Shown: in pieces, positions 16,892 through 27,694 of the stretch
Layout of the letters: the number at the start of each line of letters is the position of its first letter
Position numbering within the stretch: position 1 is the stretch's first letter
Source of the DNA: Streptomyces sp. NBC_00193
GTDB taxonomy: Bacteria; Actinomycetota; Actinomycetes; Streptomycetales; Streptomycetaceae
DNA: 64,000 nucleotides
Direction of reading: 5' to 3'
Assembly (NCBI RefSeq): GCF_026342735.1
Contig: NZ_JAPEMM010000001.1
Coordinates: 1,798,001 to 1,862,000, forward strand
The notes under the pieces: generated by a model
Seen by the model: the letters and a program-made list of their open reading frames with translations, nothing else
Told to the model about the DNA's origin: nothing
The model's database searches: none
Position numbers and translations under genes: made by a program

Positions 16892-17058
16892 GAACCGGGG
16901 TCCGGCCTTTTCAGCCGTCCGGCGCTTGAGAACCGGGGTCCGGCCTTTTCAGCCGTCCGGCGTTTGAGGACCGGGGTCTGGGGCGGAGCCCCAGGGGGTC
17001 CGGGGCGCAGCCCCGGGGAACGGTGGAAGGGCGGGTAGGGGACAGCCCCGCAGGGCCG
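16874..17058. repeat. Dispersed modular repeat with triplicated 38-bp head
   Basis: Three tandem 38-bp units start at 16874, 16912 and 16950, each opening CAGCCGTCCGSCG(C/T)TTGAG. The third continues into the full element (GGGGCGGAGCCCC, GGGGCGCAGCCCC, GGGCGGGTAGGGGACAGCCCC), which runs up to the stop of the MocR gene on the minus strand. The first unit supplies the stop codon of the upstream transporter. Confidence 0.9.
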
Positions 17059-17060
17059 CG

Positions 17061-18485
17061 TCACGGGAGCGCAGCGACCAGCGCCGCCAGCGTCGGCGCC
17101 CACGCACTCTGGGACGGAGTCCCGAAGCCGACGACCAGCGCCTCCCGCGGAGGCATCGTCGCATCCGGATGCCGGAAGAAGGACAGCGGCAGCAGCCCCA
17201 GATCCTGCCAGGCGGCCGACCGCAGCGCCGCCCGCTCCCCGCCCGGCGGAAGGTCCAGCACCGCGTGCAGCCCCGCGGCGATGCCGGAGACCGCCGCACG
17301 GTCCCCGACGGCCGCCACCAGCTCGTCGCGCCGCCGCCGGTAGCGCACCCGCATCCCCCGCACGTGCCGGTCGTACGCCCCCGACCGGATGAACTCCGCG
17401 AGCGTCAGCTGGTCCAGCGCGCTGGAGCTCCAGTCGGTCCGGCCCTTCACCGAGAGCACCTCGTCCATCAGCGGCCCGGGCACCACCATCCAGCCCATCC
17501 GCAGCCCCGGCGCCAGGGACTTGCTCGCCGTGCCCAGGTACACCACCCGGTCCGGGTCCAGCCCCTGGAGCGCGCCGACCGGCTGGCGGTCGTAGCGGAA
17601 CTCCCCGTCGTAGTCGTCCTCCAGGATCAGCCCGCCCGTGGACCGGGCCCAGTCCACCGCCGCCGCCCGCCGCCCGGGCGTCAGCGCGGCGCCCGTCGGG
17701 AACTGGTGCGCCGGCGTCAGCAGCACCGCCCCCGCGCCCGAACCGGCCAGCTCGGTGGTGCGGGCCCCCGCCCCGTCCACCGCCAGCGGCCGCGTCCGCA
17801 GCCCGGCGCCGGTGAGCAGGTCCCGGTGCACGTCCAGCCCGTACCCCTCCACCGCCATCTCCCGGATCCGCCGCGCCCGCAGCATCCGCGCGAGCAGCAG
17901 CAGGCCCTGGCCGAAGCCCGCGCACAGCACGATGCGTTCGGGGTCGGCGTACACCCCGCGGGCCCGCGCCAGGTACCCGGCGAGGGCCTCGCGCAGCTCC
18001 ACCCGGCCGCGCGGGTCCGCGTACCCGAAGGCCTCGTTCGGCGCCTCGGTCAGCGCCCGCCGGGCCGCCGCCAGCCAGGCGGCGCGCGGGAAGCCGCCCA
18101 GGTCCGGGGAACCGGGCTTCAGGCTGTACGAGGGCTGCGCGCGCACGGGGCGCCGTACGGGCACGGCCGCCGCGGGACGCCGTACCCCGCTCCCCGCCCC
18201 GGCCCCGACCCGGGCCCGCTCGGCGACCCGGGTCCCGGAGCCCTGCCGCGCGGTCAGCCAGCCCTCGGCGACGAGCTCGGCGTAGGCCTCGGCGACGGTG
18301 TTGCGGGCGATCCCGAGGTCCGCCGCGAGCGACCGCGAGGAGGGCAGCCGGGTCCCCGGGGCCAGCCGCCCGCTGCGCGCGGCCTCGCGCAGCGCCTCGG
18401 TCAACCCGGCCCGGACGCCGCGCCCGGGGGTCGGCTCCAGATGCAGGTCGGCACCGAAAGTGGCCCACGATTCCGTCATGGACAT
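17061..18485 (-). CDS. MocR/PdxR-type GntR regulator with aminotransferase domain
   Basis: 474-residue fusion regulator. The N-terminal GntR winged helix (about residues 22-90) has PSSRSLAADLGIARNTVAEAYAELVAEGWL. The C-terminal domain is a class I aminotransferase fold with the PLP lysine in GTASKSLAPGLRMGW and FILEDDYDGEFRYD-like residues (LILEDDYDGEF). MocR proteins sense PLP or PLP-amino acid adducts and usually control a divergent gene, here the AhpD-like gene whose start is 40 bases away. ATG at 18485 or 18479 are both possible. The dispersed repeat abuts its 3' end. Confidence 0.92.
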   Translation of the reverse strand: MSMTESWATFGADLHLEPTPGRGVRAGLTEALREAARSGRLAPGTRLPSSRSLAADLGIARNTVAEAYAELVAEGWLTARQGSGTRVAERARVGAGAGSGVRRPAAAVPVRRPVRAQPSYSLKPGSPDLGGFPRAAWLAAARRALTEAPNEAFGYADPRGRVELREALAGYLARARGVYADPERIVLCAGFGQGLLLLARMLRARRIREMAVEGYGLDVHRDLLTGAGLRTRPLAVDGAGARTTELAGSGAGAVLLTPAHQFPTGAALTPGRRAAAVDWARSTGGLILEDDYDGEFRYDRQPVGALQGLDPDRVVYLGTASKSLAPGLRMGWMVVPGPLMDEVLSVKGRTDWSSSALDQLTLAEFIRSGAYDRHVRGMRVRYRRRRDELVAAVGDRAAVSGIAAGLHAVLDLPPGGERAALRSAAWQDLGLLPLSFFRHPDATMPPREALVVGFGTPSQSAWAPTLAALVAALP

Positions 18486-18525
18486 GGACCATATCGGCGG
18501 GCCGCCCGGCTCCTAGGCTGATGTC

Positions 18526-19014
18526 ATGACCGACACCGAGAAGGCATCCGAACACACCCCCCGCATGCAGCTCGCGAAGCTCGCCCCGGAGTTCTACAAG
18601 GCCGCCGTGGCCCTGGACGCGGCCGCGGCCAAGGGGCTGGACCCGGCCCTGGTCGAGCTCGTCAAACTGCGCGCCTCCCAGATCAACCACTGCGCCTTCT
18701 GCATCGACATGCACTCCAAGGACGCCCTCGCGGCGGGCGAGGACGTGGAGCGGCTGCTGCTGCTCGGCGCCTGGGAGGAGTCGCGGCACTTCTACACGGA
18801 GAAGGAGCTCGCCGCGATCGAGCTGACGGAGGCCGTGACCGTCCTGACCGACGGTTTCGTTCCCGACGAGGTGTACGAGCGGGCCGCGAAGCACTTCGAG
18901 GAGAAGGAGCTGGCCCAGGTGATCGCCCTGATCGCCGCGATCAACGTCTGGAACCGCATCGGCGTCACCACCCGCCTGACCCCGGGGCACTACACCCCGG
19001 GCATGTACAAGTGA
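18526..19014 (+). CDS. Carboxymuconolactone decarboxylase (AhpD-like) family protein
   Basis: 162-residue all-helical protein of the CMD/AhpD family. The hallmark redox motif is NHCAFCIDMHSKDA (CxxC at about residues 53-56 with the following His), and LIAAINVWNRIGVTTR matches the family's conserved C-terminal helix. Such proteins act as alkylhydroperoxidases or thiol-dependent reductases. The divergent MocR gene suggests PLP- or amine-responsive control. The space between the two starts is only 40 bases and holds TAGGCT at 18514-18519 as a possible -10, implying a very short leader. Confidence 0.92.
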   Translation: MTDTEKASEHTPRMQLAKLAPEFYKAAVALDAAAAKGLDPALVELVKLRASQINHCAFCIDMHSKDALAAGEDVERLLLLGAWEESRHFYTEKELAAIELTEAVTVLTDGFVPDEVYERAAKHFEEKELAQVIALIAAINVWNRIGVTTRLTPGHYTPGMYK

Positions 19015-19035
19015 CCCCCTCCCCGCGCCCGGCCG

Positions 19036-20166
19036 TCAGCCGCCCGTGGGGCGGAAGGCGGCCAGTGCGGCCTGGTGGTGGGACTGGGTGAGCGTCCACT
19101 CGGGCGCCGGGCCGGCCGTCAGGACGGCCCACTTCTTGCCGTCCCCGGCGACGAAGACCCGCTCCACGCCGCGGCGGCGGCCGTGTGACTCCGCGCTGTC
19201 GTACTCGTAGACCAGCTCCCCGCCCTCGGGGGCGCCCTGGGCCGGGCCCACGCGGATCTCCTCGTAGCCGGTGGTCTGGGCGCGCAGGTAGGTGGAGGCG
19301 CCCTGGACGGCCGCGAGCGGGGTCAGTTCGGGCTCGCTCACCTGGAAGATCTGGACCAGGGCGGTGCGGTCGGGAGAGCGGTAGAAGACCCCCGCGGCGG
19401 CCTCCTCCCGGAGCCACCCGGCGGGAACGGCGACGGTGAACCCCTTGGCGTCGCGCACGGTCTCGTGGGCGGAGTCGCTCGCGCTCGGGCTGGGCGTGGG
19501 GCTGCCACTGCCTGTCGGCGACGGGGAGCGGGTGGACGTTGCCGTGGCCGAGGGGGGCGGCGTCCCGTCCCCGCTCGGCGGGGCGCTGGACACCGTCGGC
19601 CCCGCCTGCGGCGGCTGCTCCCCGGTGTCCCGCGCCACGAACCACACGGTGGCCGCACCGATCGCGAGCGCGGCCACGGCGACGGCCGCCGTGGTCGGCG
19701 TCAGCCACCGCCCGCCGGCCCGCGGGGGCGGCGGCTGTACGGGGTGCACCGGCTGTCCGGGCTGCGGATGCGGATGCGGATACGCCGGGTACGCCGGATA
19801 CGGGTACGGGTCCTGCGCCGCCCCCGGGCCGTATCCGGGAGCGGTGGCCGGGCCCGGGACCGGGCTGTAACCGGGAGCGGGGGCCGGGCCCGGAGCGGGT
19901 GCCGGCGCTGCACCCGAAGCCAGGTCGTGGCCCGGAGCAGGCGCGGGTGCCGGGCCGGGTGCCGCGCCCGGAGCAGGTGCCGGCGTCGGGCCGGGGGCCG
20001 GGGCGTAGCCCGGGGGCGGCGTGGGAGCTGGGGGCGGCGTGGGAGCCGGGGCGGGGGTCGGCGGCTGGGCAGGGGCCGGCGGCTGGGCGGGGCCCGGGGG
20101 CGGGTCGGGGTCCGTGACCCAGCGTTGGGTCGTGGGGTCCCAGCGGGGGGCGTTCTGCGGGGGCAC
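19036..20166 (-). CDS. Pro-rich membrane protein with extracellular domain
   Basis: 376-residue protein. It opens with RWDPTTQRWV, a short motif common at the N terminus of Streptomyces membrane proteins, then about 130 residues of Pro/Ala/Gly/Tyr repeats. A single transmembrane helix (about 157-178) leads to a Ser/Thr/Pro-rich extracellular stem and a folded ~130-residue domain beginning KGFTVAVPAGW, a pattern seen in secreted lipoprotein-like domains. Function unknown. It starts three bases after the stop of the 134-residue gene, as the third gene of a compact unit. Confidence 0.85.
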   Translation of the reverse strand: MPPQNAPRWDPTTQRWVTDPDPPPGPAQPPAPAQPPTPAPAPTPPPAPTPPPGYAPAPGPTPAPAPGAAPGPAPAPAPGHDLASGAAPAPAPGPAPAPGYSPVPGPATAPGYGPGAAQDPYPYPAYPAYPHPHPQPGQPVHPVQPPPPRAGGRWLTPTTAAVAVAALAIGAATVWFVARDTGEQPPQAGPTVSSAPPSGDGTPPPSATATSTRSPSPTGSGSPTPSPSASDSAHETVRDAKGFTVAVPAGWLREEAAAGVFYRSPDRTALVQIFQVSEPELTPLAAVQGASTYLRAQTTGYEEIRVGPAQGAPEGGELVYEYDSAESHGRRRGVERVFVAGDGKKWAVLTAGPAPEWTLTQSHHQAALAAFRPTGG

Positions 20167-20169
20167 GGG

Positions 20170-20574
20170 TCAGCCTCCCAGGGTGGTCAGGAGCCCGGCC
20201 AGGGCGGTCGCGGCGCTGACCGAGTCCACCAGCGGGGCCCAGCGTTCCAGGGCTCCGCGGAGCCGGGGGACCAGGCCGGGGCGGATCTCGTCGGCCCCTT
20301 CCAGTCCCTCCGCGACCCCGTCGAGCTCGGCGTCGAGCGCCGCCCTGTCCTCACCGCGCGGCAGCCGTACGAGGGCCGCGCGCAGCTCCAGTACGGCGTC
20401 GAGGAGGGCCTGCGGCCCGACGGTGTCCGTCCCCGCTCCCCCGTGGTGCACGGTGTTGGTGTTGTTGCCGCCGCCGATGCTGAACGCGCTGCCCGAGACA
20501 TCGCCGATGCGGACCGCGGGCGTCTGCCCGGCCGCGCCCGTACCCGTACCCGTCACGCCGTCCTCAGTTGCCAC
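20170..20574 (-). CDS. Small helical protein with N-terminal Gly/Asn motif shared with its neighbour
   Basis: 134-residue protein of unknown function. Residues ~20-43 read VRIGDVSGSAFSIGGG then NNTNTV, a beta-prone Gly/Asn-rich motif. The rest (~52-134) is a Leu/Ala-rich helical domain. The same SAFS[VI]GGGNNTN motif ends the protein encoded immediately upstream, with 34 of 36 bases identical. The GTG at 20574 overlaps the upstream stop by 11 bases. An N-terminal amyloid-like motif ahead of a small helical domain, matched in the adjacent gene, recalls bacterial amyloid-signalling pairs; that function is a hypothesis. Confidence 0.8.
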   Translation of the reverse strand: MATEDGVTGTGTGAAGQTPAVRIGDVSGSAFSIGGGNNTNTVHHGGAGTDTVGPQALLDAVLELRAALVRLPRGEDRAALDAELDGVAEGLEGADEIRPGLVPRLRGALERWAPLVDSVSAATALAGLLTTLGG

Positions 20575-22267
20575 CGGTACTCCTCTTGACCTTGGTGCTG
20601 TTGGTGTTGTTGCCGCCGCCGACGCTGAAGGCGCTGTGGTTCACCGACTTGATGAACACCCCGCCCTCGGCGACGTTGACCGCGCGCTGCGCGAACTCCT
20701 CGGTGTGCCAGCCCGCTTCGTGCAGCGCGAGGACGATGCCCCCGACGACCCGGTCCTCGATCGTCTTCAGGAACCGGTCCAGGTCCATCAGGTGGAACAG
20801 CGAGCCGTTGTCCTCGGAGGCCAGCTCGCGCACCGACACCCGCGGCCCCTCGGGCCGGGCCCCGCCGTGGCCGCCGGTGACGATCCGCCACCAGCTGGCC
20901 AGGCCGCGGCCCAGTGTGGCCGCGGAGGCCGCGAGGGAGCCGGGGGTGTGGCGCAGGGCCCAGACGGCCTTGCCGAACCCGCTGTTGTTGCGGTAGCGCT
21001 GGGCGTCCGCGTCCGCGTTGTGGAAGTCGGTCCGGACGGGCAGCAGCACGTGCGGGGCCACCTCCAGCATCATCATCCCGCCCTGCGTGTGGACCCGTAC
21101 GAAGACGGTGACGACGAGGTTCTCGTCCCAGCCGCCCACCCGCACGCGCAGGAAGTGCCGGCGGCGCTCGCCGCCCTCCTCGATGGCGGCGGCCCGCTGC
21201 TCGCCGAACTGCCCGTGCACCACCTGAGCGGTGTCCCGGTGCGGCAGCCCGCCCGCGGGCAGGAACACGCACTCGTCCAGTACCAGTTCGCGCATCCGGT
21301 CGCCCACGGCGGCGGCCTGCTCCGGGGAGCCGTGCGGGGAGGGCACCCGCAGGCCCTCCAGGAGCGGCACGATCCGCGCCAGGATGTGGGCGTTGGTGAC
21401 CGCGACCGGCTTGCGGTCGGGGCCGAGGTCCTCGCGCGGGCGCAGTTCCACGGACAGCTGCCAGGGCCGGAAGGGATCACCCGCCCCGCAGAACGGGTCG
21501 TTGACGTCGTACATGATCATCGGCGCGTGCTGCTCGGCCCGGACGCGCTGGCGGACCCGCTGGAAGCGGGCCCCCTCGGCGGCTTCGGCCTGGTCGTTCG
21601 CGTGGTCGGCGTAACGGCGCTCGGAGAGGTCGGTGGCGATCGTCCGGTAGACGTGTCCGCGCTGGAGGCCCACGACGGTGACCACCCCGGCGAAGACCAC
21701 CGGCAGCCACCACAGGACGGCGGTGCCCGCGACGTCCCGGCCCGTCGGGGCGAACGGCAGGACGCCCCCTCCCAGCTCGTCCAGGGCGCTGAACAGCACG
21801 AGCCCGCCGAGGCCGAGGACGAACAGGACGAGGAGCAGCAGCCACCAGGCGTAGATCCGCACGATCACGGAGAGCACCCGCAGCGCCGGGACGTTCCGGG
21901 CGCGCAGCCAGTCGGCCAGGCTCAGCACCAGGAAGGGCAGGACCAGCGTGGCGAGGGCGCCGCCCGTGAGCAGGACGCCGACGAACCAGGCCCCGAGGAC
22001 CCCGGCGGCCCAGCCCAGTTCGGCGCGGCGGGCGCGCAGCGCGTGGGCGAGGACCCTGGAGGCGTCGTAGCCGTAGGAGGGGGCGACGATCCGTTCCTCG
22101 TGGACGTACAGCTCGTCGATGACCCGGTCGCGGTACCCGGCGTCGAGGTACGTCCCCGCGCACAGGAAGCGACCGGCCTCGCTGAGGGAGGGGTGCACCG
22201 GGGGGCGGCCCGCGGAGGGACCGGCCCAACTGCCGTCGGGCTGCCGGGGAATCGCATTCTCGGTCAC
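20564..22267 (-). CDS. Large multi-pass membrane protein ending in the shared Gly/Asn motif
   Basis: 567-residue protein, family not recognised. After a soluble N terminus of ~70 residues there are four or so transmembrane helices between about 75 and 210 (including LVLPFLVLSLADWL and AWWLLLLVLFVLGLGGLVLF), then a ~330-residue cytoplasmic part. The C terminus carries GGVFIKSVNHSAFSVGGG followed by NNTN, matching the motif in the next gene. GTG at 22267; a TAGGGT at 22279-22274 sits seven bases before it, suggesting a leaderless transcript. First of three tightly packed genes. Confidence 0.82.
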   Translation of the reverse strand: MTENAIPRQPDGSWAGPSAGRPPVHPSLSEAGRFLCAGTYLDAGYRDRVIDELYVHEERIVAPSYGYDASRVLAHALRARRAELGWAAGVLGAWFVGVLLTGGALATLVLPFLVLSLADWLRARNVPALRVLSVIVRIYAWWLLLLVLFVLGLGGLVLFSALDELGGGVLPFAPTGRDVAGTAVLWWLPVVFAGVVTVVGLQRGHVYRTIATDLSERRYADHANDQAEAAEGARFQRVRQRVRAEQHAPMIMYDVNDPFCGAGDPFRPWQLSVELRPREDLGPDRKPVAVTNAHILARIVPLLEGLRVPSPHGSPEQAAAVGDRMRELVLDECVFLPAGGLPHRDTAQVVHGQFGEQRAAAIEEGGERRRHFLRVRVGGWDENLVVTVFVRVHTQGGMMMLEVAPHVLLPVRTDFHNADADAQRYRNNSGFGKAVWALRHTPGSLAASAATLGRGLASWWRIVTGGHGGARPEGPRVSVRELASEDNGSLFHLMDLDRFLKTIEDRVVGGIVLALHEAGWHTEEFAQRAVNVAEGGVFIKSVNHSAFSVGGGNNTNSTKVKRSTGGN

Positions 22268-22314
22268 CGACCGACCCTAGGGTTCCCCTCCATGCGGCGA
22301 CAGAACGATTCACG

Positions 22315-22352
22315 CCAAAGCGCCCCGGCCAGGTTTGGCCGGGGCGCTTTGG
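22315..22352 (-). terminator. Terminator after mdh
   Basis: Perfect 17-bp stem (22315-22331 with 22336-22352), GGTT loop, 52 bases beyond the mdh stop, ending in AAAG/CTTT on the flanks. Confidence 0.88.
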
Positions 22353-22403
22353 TGTTCGTACCGCTCGTACGGGGGCCTGCGCGGCCCGGCCGTACGAAGA
22401 CGA

Positions 22404-24143
<1,740 letters not shown>

Positions 24144-24154
<11 letters not shown>

Positions 24155-25007
24155 GGGGAACCGCCCGCTCGGCGGCCTCGACCACGTTGACGAGCAGCTG
24201 CGCCCGGGTCATCGGGCCGACGCCGCCCGGGTTCGGGGAGATCCAGCCGGCCACGTCCGCGACCCCGGGGTGCACGTCCCCGACGATCTTGCCGTTCTCG
24301 TCGCGGCTGACGCCGACGTCGAGCACGGCCGCGCCCGGCTTCACGTCCTCCGGCTTGACCAGGTGCGGCACGCCGGCCGCCGCGACGACGATGTCCGCCT
24401 GGCGCAGCAGTCCGGACAGGTCGCGGGTACCGGTGTGGCACAGGGTCACGGTCGCGTTCTCGGACTTGCGGGTGAGCAGCAGGCCGATGGACCGGCCGAC
24501 GGTGATCCCGCGGCCGAGGACGACCACGTGCGCGCCGTTGATCTCGACGCCGTGGTGGCGCAGCAGCTGGACGATCCCGTACGGGGTGCAGGGCAGCGGG
24601 CCCGGCTCGTTCAGGACCAGCCTGCCGAGCGACATCGGGTGCAGGCCGTCGGCGTCCTTCGCCGGGTCCATGAGCTCCAGGACGCGGTTGGTGTCGATGC
24701 CCTTGGGAAGCGGGAGTTGCACGATGTAGCCGGTGCACTCCGGGTTGGCGTTCAGCTCCCGCACGACCTCCTCGATGTCCTCCTGGGAGGCCGTCGCGGG
24801 CAGTTCGCGCTGGAGGGAGGCGATGCCGACCTCGGCGCAGTCCTTGTGCTTGCCGTTGACGTACCAGCGGCTGCCCGGGTCGTCGCCGACCAGCAGGGTG
24901 CCGAGGCCCGGGGTGATGCCCCGGGCCTTGAGCGCCGCCACGCGGGCGGTCAGTTCGGACTTGATCGCGGCTGCGGTGGCCTTGCCGTCGAGAATCTGGG
25001 CGGTCAT
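24144..25007 (-). CDS. folD: Bifunctional methylene-THF dehydrogenase/methenyl-THF cyclohydrolase
   Basis: 287-residue FolD, which interconverts 5,10-methylene-THF and 10-formyl-THF, the formyl donor for the PurN and PurH steps encoded a few kilobases away. Family motifs: YVNGKHKDC with the catalytic Lys, [24 protein letters not shown], the cofactor loop [17 protein letters not shown], and [15 protein letters not shown]. The ATG at 25007 is preceded by GGGAGGA. The open frame beyond is not coding. No riboswitch of the glyA type was found upstream. Confidence 0.97.
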
Positions 25008-25110
25008 GGACCCATCCTCCCGGATGGAGCGGCCGCGGATCCAGTCGCGGCCCCCGTACGACCGGTCCGGCCTGCCGCCTGCCCTGCTTCGGGCCGCCTT
25101 CGCGGCGTCT

Positions 25111-25168
25111 TTCGTTCCGGGTTCGTGCCGCCTTCGTTCCGGGTTCGTTGCACTTGCACAACAAGTGC
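25111..25168. promoter_or_regulatory. Direct repeats and inverted repeat in the folD divergent region
   Basis: The 319-base gap between folD and the divergent gene at 25327 contains two exact copies of TTCGTTCCGGGTTCGT at 25111 and 25133 (22-base period, two helical turns), immediately followed by the perfect inverted repeat GCACTTG-N5-CAAGTGC at 25150-25168. The layout suggests a regulator site, protein unknown. Confidence 0.5.
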
Positions 25169-25326
25169 CGGGCGGACGGCGCCCCGGCTGGACAAGCCCG
25201 GTCCGGCCGGACGACGATGCGGGGAACGTAGTGCCGCGGGCAGTGCCGGGGGGCGGGCCGCACGACTTGCAGTGACTCCTCCGCGCGTGCCGTGCGTCCC
25301 CGCACTTCCACGGAGGAACACCCCAG

Positions 25327-25974
25327 ATGAGCTTCGGCGACCCGAACAACCCGTACGGGCAGCAGCCGCAGGGCGGCCAGCCCGCCTACGGCTATCCCCA
25401 GCAGGCACCCCAGGGCATCCCGGCCCAGGGCGGCTACGCCTACCCGCAGCAGGCCTACCCGGGCGTCCCCGGCTACCCGGGCTCGCCGATGCCGATGCCG
25501 GGCGGAGTCAAGGGGGCGCGGGTCATCCTCTGGATCCTCGGGATCCTCCAGGCCCTCGGCGGCGTGGCCGTCATCGTCATCGGTGCCGTGTTCGCCTCCG
25601 AGTTCACCGACTCCGGCTCCAGCTCCAGCTACTCGTCGAGCGACGCGGGCGCCGCCCTGAGCATCTTCTTCGTCGTCATCGGCATCGTCGTCGTCGGCAT
25701 CTCGCTGTGGCCGATCCTGACCGCCGCCAAGCTGGCCAAGGGCCGCGGCGGTGTGCGCGTCTCCGGCATCATCTTCGGCTCGCTCCAGACCTTCTTCGCC
25801 GTGGCCAGCCTGATCATCAACATCGTGACGCTCAACGGCATGCACGAGTCCGGCGGCGCCCCGCTCCTGATCTCTACGATCCCCGCCCTGGTCTCGCTCG
25901 GCCTGGGCCTGTGGATCCTCATCGGCCTGGCCAACTCGGCCGCGGGCGAATACTTCCGCCGCCCCCAGTACTGA
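25327..25974 (+). CDS. Tetraspan membrane protein with Gln/Pro/Tyr-rich N terminus
   Basis: 215-residue protein. The first 60 residues are a GYPQQ-type disordered arm. Four transmembrane helices follow (about residues 66-88, 108-132, 146-166 and 181-200), with a Ser-rich loop SSSSYSSSD after the first. It resembles the many Streptomyces DUF4064/DUF4190-like proteins that share this plan, but I cannot name the family. GGAGGA ends nine bases before the ATG. It converges with purH at a shared terminator. Confidence 0.85.
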   Translation: MSFGDPNNPYGQQPQGGQPAYGYPQQAPQGIPAQGGYAYPQQAYPGVPGYPGSPMPMPGGVKGARVILWILGILQALGGVAVIVIGAVFASEFTDSGSSSSYSSSDAGAALSIFFVVIGIVVVGISLWPILTAAKLAKGRGGVRVSGIIFGSLQTFFAVASLIINIVTLNGMHESGGAPLLISTIPALVSLGLGLWILIGLANSAAGEYFRRPQY

Positions 25975-26010
25975 GACGCAGTACTAGGACGCGGCACCAG
26001 GACGCATGAC

Positions 26011-26058
26011 ACGGCGAAGGCCGCCCACCGCACTGCTGCGGTGGGCGGCCTTCGCCGT
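26011..26058. terminator. Bidirectional terminator between convergent genes
   Basis: Perfect 22-bp stem (26011-26032 with 26037-26058) with a CTGC loop. It serves the membrane-protein gene on the plus strand and purH on the minus strand (stop 20 bases away). Confidence 0.93.
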
Positions 26059-26077
26059 CTGCGGGTGAGCGCCGGAC

Positions 26078-27694
26078 TCAGTGGAAGAAGTGCCGGGTCC
26101 CGGTGAGGTACATCGTCACGCCCGCCGCCTTCGCGGCCTCGACGACCAGCTCGTCGCGCATCGAACCACCCGGCTGGACCACGGCCTTGATGCCGGCGGC
26201 CGTCAGGATCTCCAGCCCGTCCGCGAAGGGGAAGAAGGCGTCGGAGGCGGCGTACGAGCCCTGCGCGCGCTCGGCGCCCGCCCGCTCGACGGCCAGCTTC
26301 GCGGAGTCGACGCGGTTGACCTGGCCCATGCCGACGCCGACCGAGGCGCCGTCCTTGGCGAGGAGGATCGCGTTGGACTTGACGGCGCGGCAGGCCTTCC
26401 ACGCGAAGGCGAGGTCGGCGAGCTCGTCGGCGGAGAGGGCCTCGCCGGTGGCGAGCGTCCAGTTCGCCGGGTCGTCGCCCTCGGCCTGGACGAGGTCGCT
26501 CTGCTGGAGCAGCACGCCGCCGGAGACCGGCTTGAGCTCGGCGGGCTGGTGCGGGGTGCCCTCGACCTTCAGGACGCGGATGTTCTTCTTCTTCGCGAGG
26601 ACCTCGACGGCGCCCGGCTCGAAGTCGGGGGCGACGATGACCTCGGTGAAGATCTCCGCGACCTGCTCGGCGAGCTCGACGCTCACCGGGCGGTTGACGG
26701 CGATGACCCCGCCGAAGGCGGAGACCGGGTCGCAGGCGTGCGCCTTGCGGTGGGCCTCGGCGACGTCCTTGCCCACGGCGATGCCGCACGGGTTGGCGTG
26801 CTTGATGATCGCGACGCAGGGCTCTTCGTGGTCGTAGGCGGCGCGGCGGGCCGCGTCGGTGTCCACGTAGTTGTTGTAGGACATCTCCTTGCCGTGCAGC
26901 TGCTCGGCGTTGGCGAGCCCGCCCGGCTGACCGTCCGTGTACAGCGCGGCCGCCTGGTGCGGGTTCTCGCCGTAGCGGAGGGTGGACTTGCGCTCCCAGG
27001 CGCCGGCCAGGAACTCGGGGAGTACGGCCTCCGGCTCCGGGGCGTACGCGTTCGTGAACCAGGAGGCCACCGCGACGTCGTACGCGGCGGTGTGCTGGAA
27101 GGCCTCGGCCGCGAGCCGCTTGCGGGCGGTGAGGTCGAAGCCGCCGCCCTGGGCGGCGGCGATGACGGCGTCGTAGCGCGCCGGGCTGGTGACCACGGCC
27201 ACCGAGGGGTGGTTCTTGGCGGCGGCGCGGACCATCGAGGGGCCGCCGATGTCGATCTGCTCCACGCACTCGTCCTCGGTGGCGCCCGACTGCACGGTCG
27301 CGAGGAAGGGGTAGAGGTTGACGATCACCAGGTCGAAGGGCTCGACGCCCAGCTCGGCGAGCTGGTTGCGGTGGTCCTCCAGGCGCAGGTCGGCGAGGAT
27401 GCCGGCGTGCACGCGCGGGTGCAGGGTCTTGACCCGGCCGTCCAGGCACTCGGGGAAGCCGGTCAGCTCCTCGACCTTGGTGACGGGCACCCCGGCGGCG
27501 GCGATCTTCGAGGCGGTGGAACCGGTCGAGACGAGCGCGACACCCGCCTCGTGCAGACCGCGGGCCAGCTCTTCCAGGCCCGTCTTGTCGTACACGCTGA
27601 TGAGCGCGCGCCGGATCGGGCGCTTCGACGCGGCGAGGTCCTCGCCCTCTGCGGTCACGGTCTCTACGGTCCCTGCGGCCTCTGCGGCGGTCAC
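26078..27694 (-). CDS. purH: AICAR formyltransferase/IMP cyclohydrolase
   Basis: 538-residue bifunctional enzyme for the last two steps to IMP. The N-terminal IMP cyclohydrolase (MGS-like) domain shows [22 protein letters not shown] and [14 protein letters not shown]; the C-terminal formyltransferase has [11 protein letters not shown] and the catalytic Lys-His of [12 protein letters not shown]. It uses 10-formyl-THF, supplied by FolD. The start ATG overlaps the purN stop (ATGA, 27691-27694), so purN-purH are coupled. Confidence 0.97.
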   Translation of the reverse strand: MTAAEAAGTVETVTAEGEDLAASKRPIRRALISVYDKTGLEELARGLHEAGVALVSTGSTASKIAAAGVPVTKVEELTGFPECLDGRVKTLHPRVHAGILADLRLEDHRNQLAELGVEPFDLVIVNLYPFLATVQSGATEDECVEQIDIGGPSMVRAAAKNHPSVAVVTSPARYDAVIAAAQGGGFDLTARKRLAAEAFQHTAAYDVAVASWFTNAYAPEPEAVLPEFLAGAWERKSTLRYGENPHQAAALYTDGQPGGLANAEQLHGKEMSYNNYVDTDAARRAAYDHEEPCVAIIKHANPCGIAVGKDVAEAHRKAHACDPVSAFGGVIAVNRPVSVELAEQVAEIFTEVIVAPDFEPGAVEVLAKKKNIRVLKVEGTPHQPAELKPVSGGVLLQQSDLVQAEGDDPANWTLATGEALSADELADLAFAWKACRAVKSNAILLAKDGASVGVGMGQVNRVDSAKLAVERAGAERAQGSYAASDAFFPFADGLEILTAAGIKAVVQPGGSMRDELVVEAAKAAGVTMYLTGTRHFFH

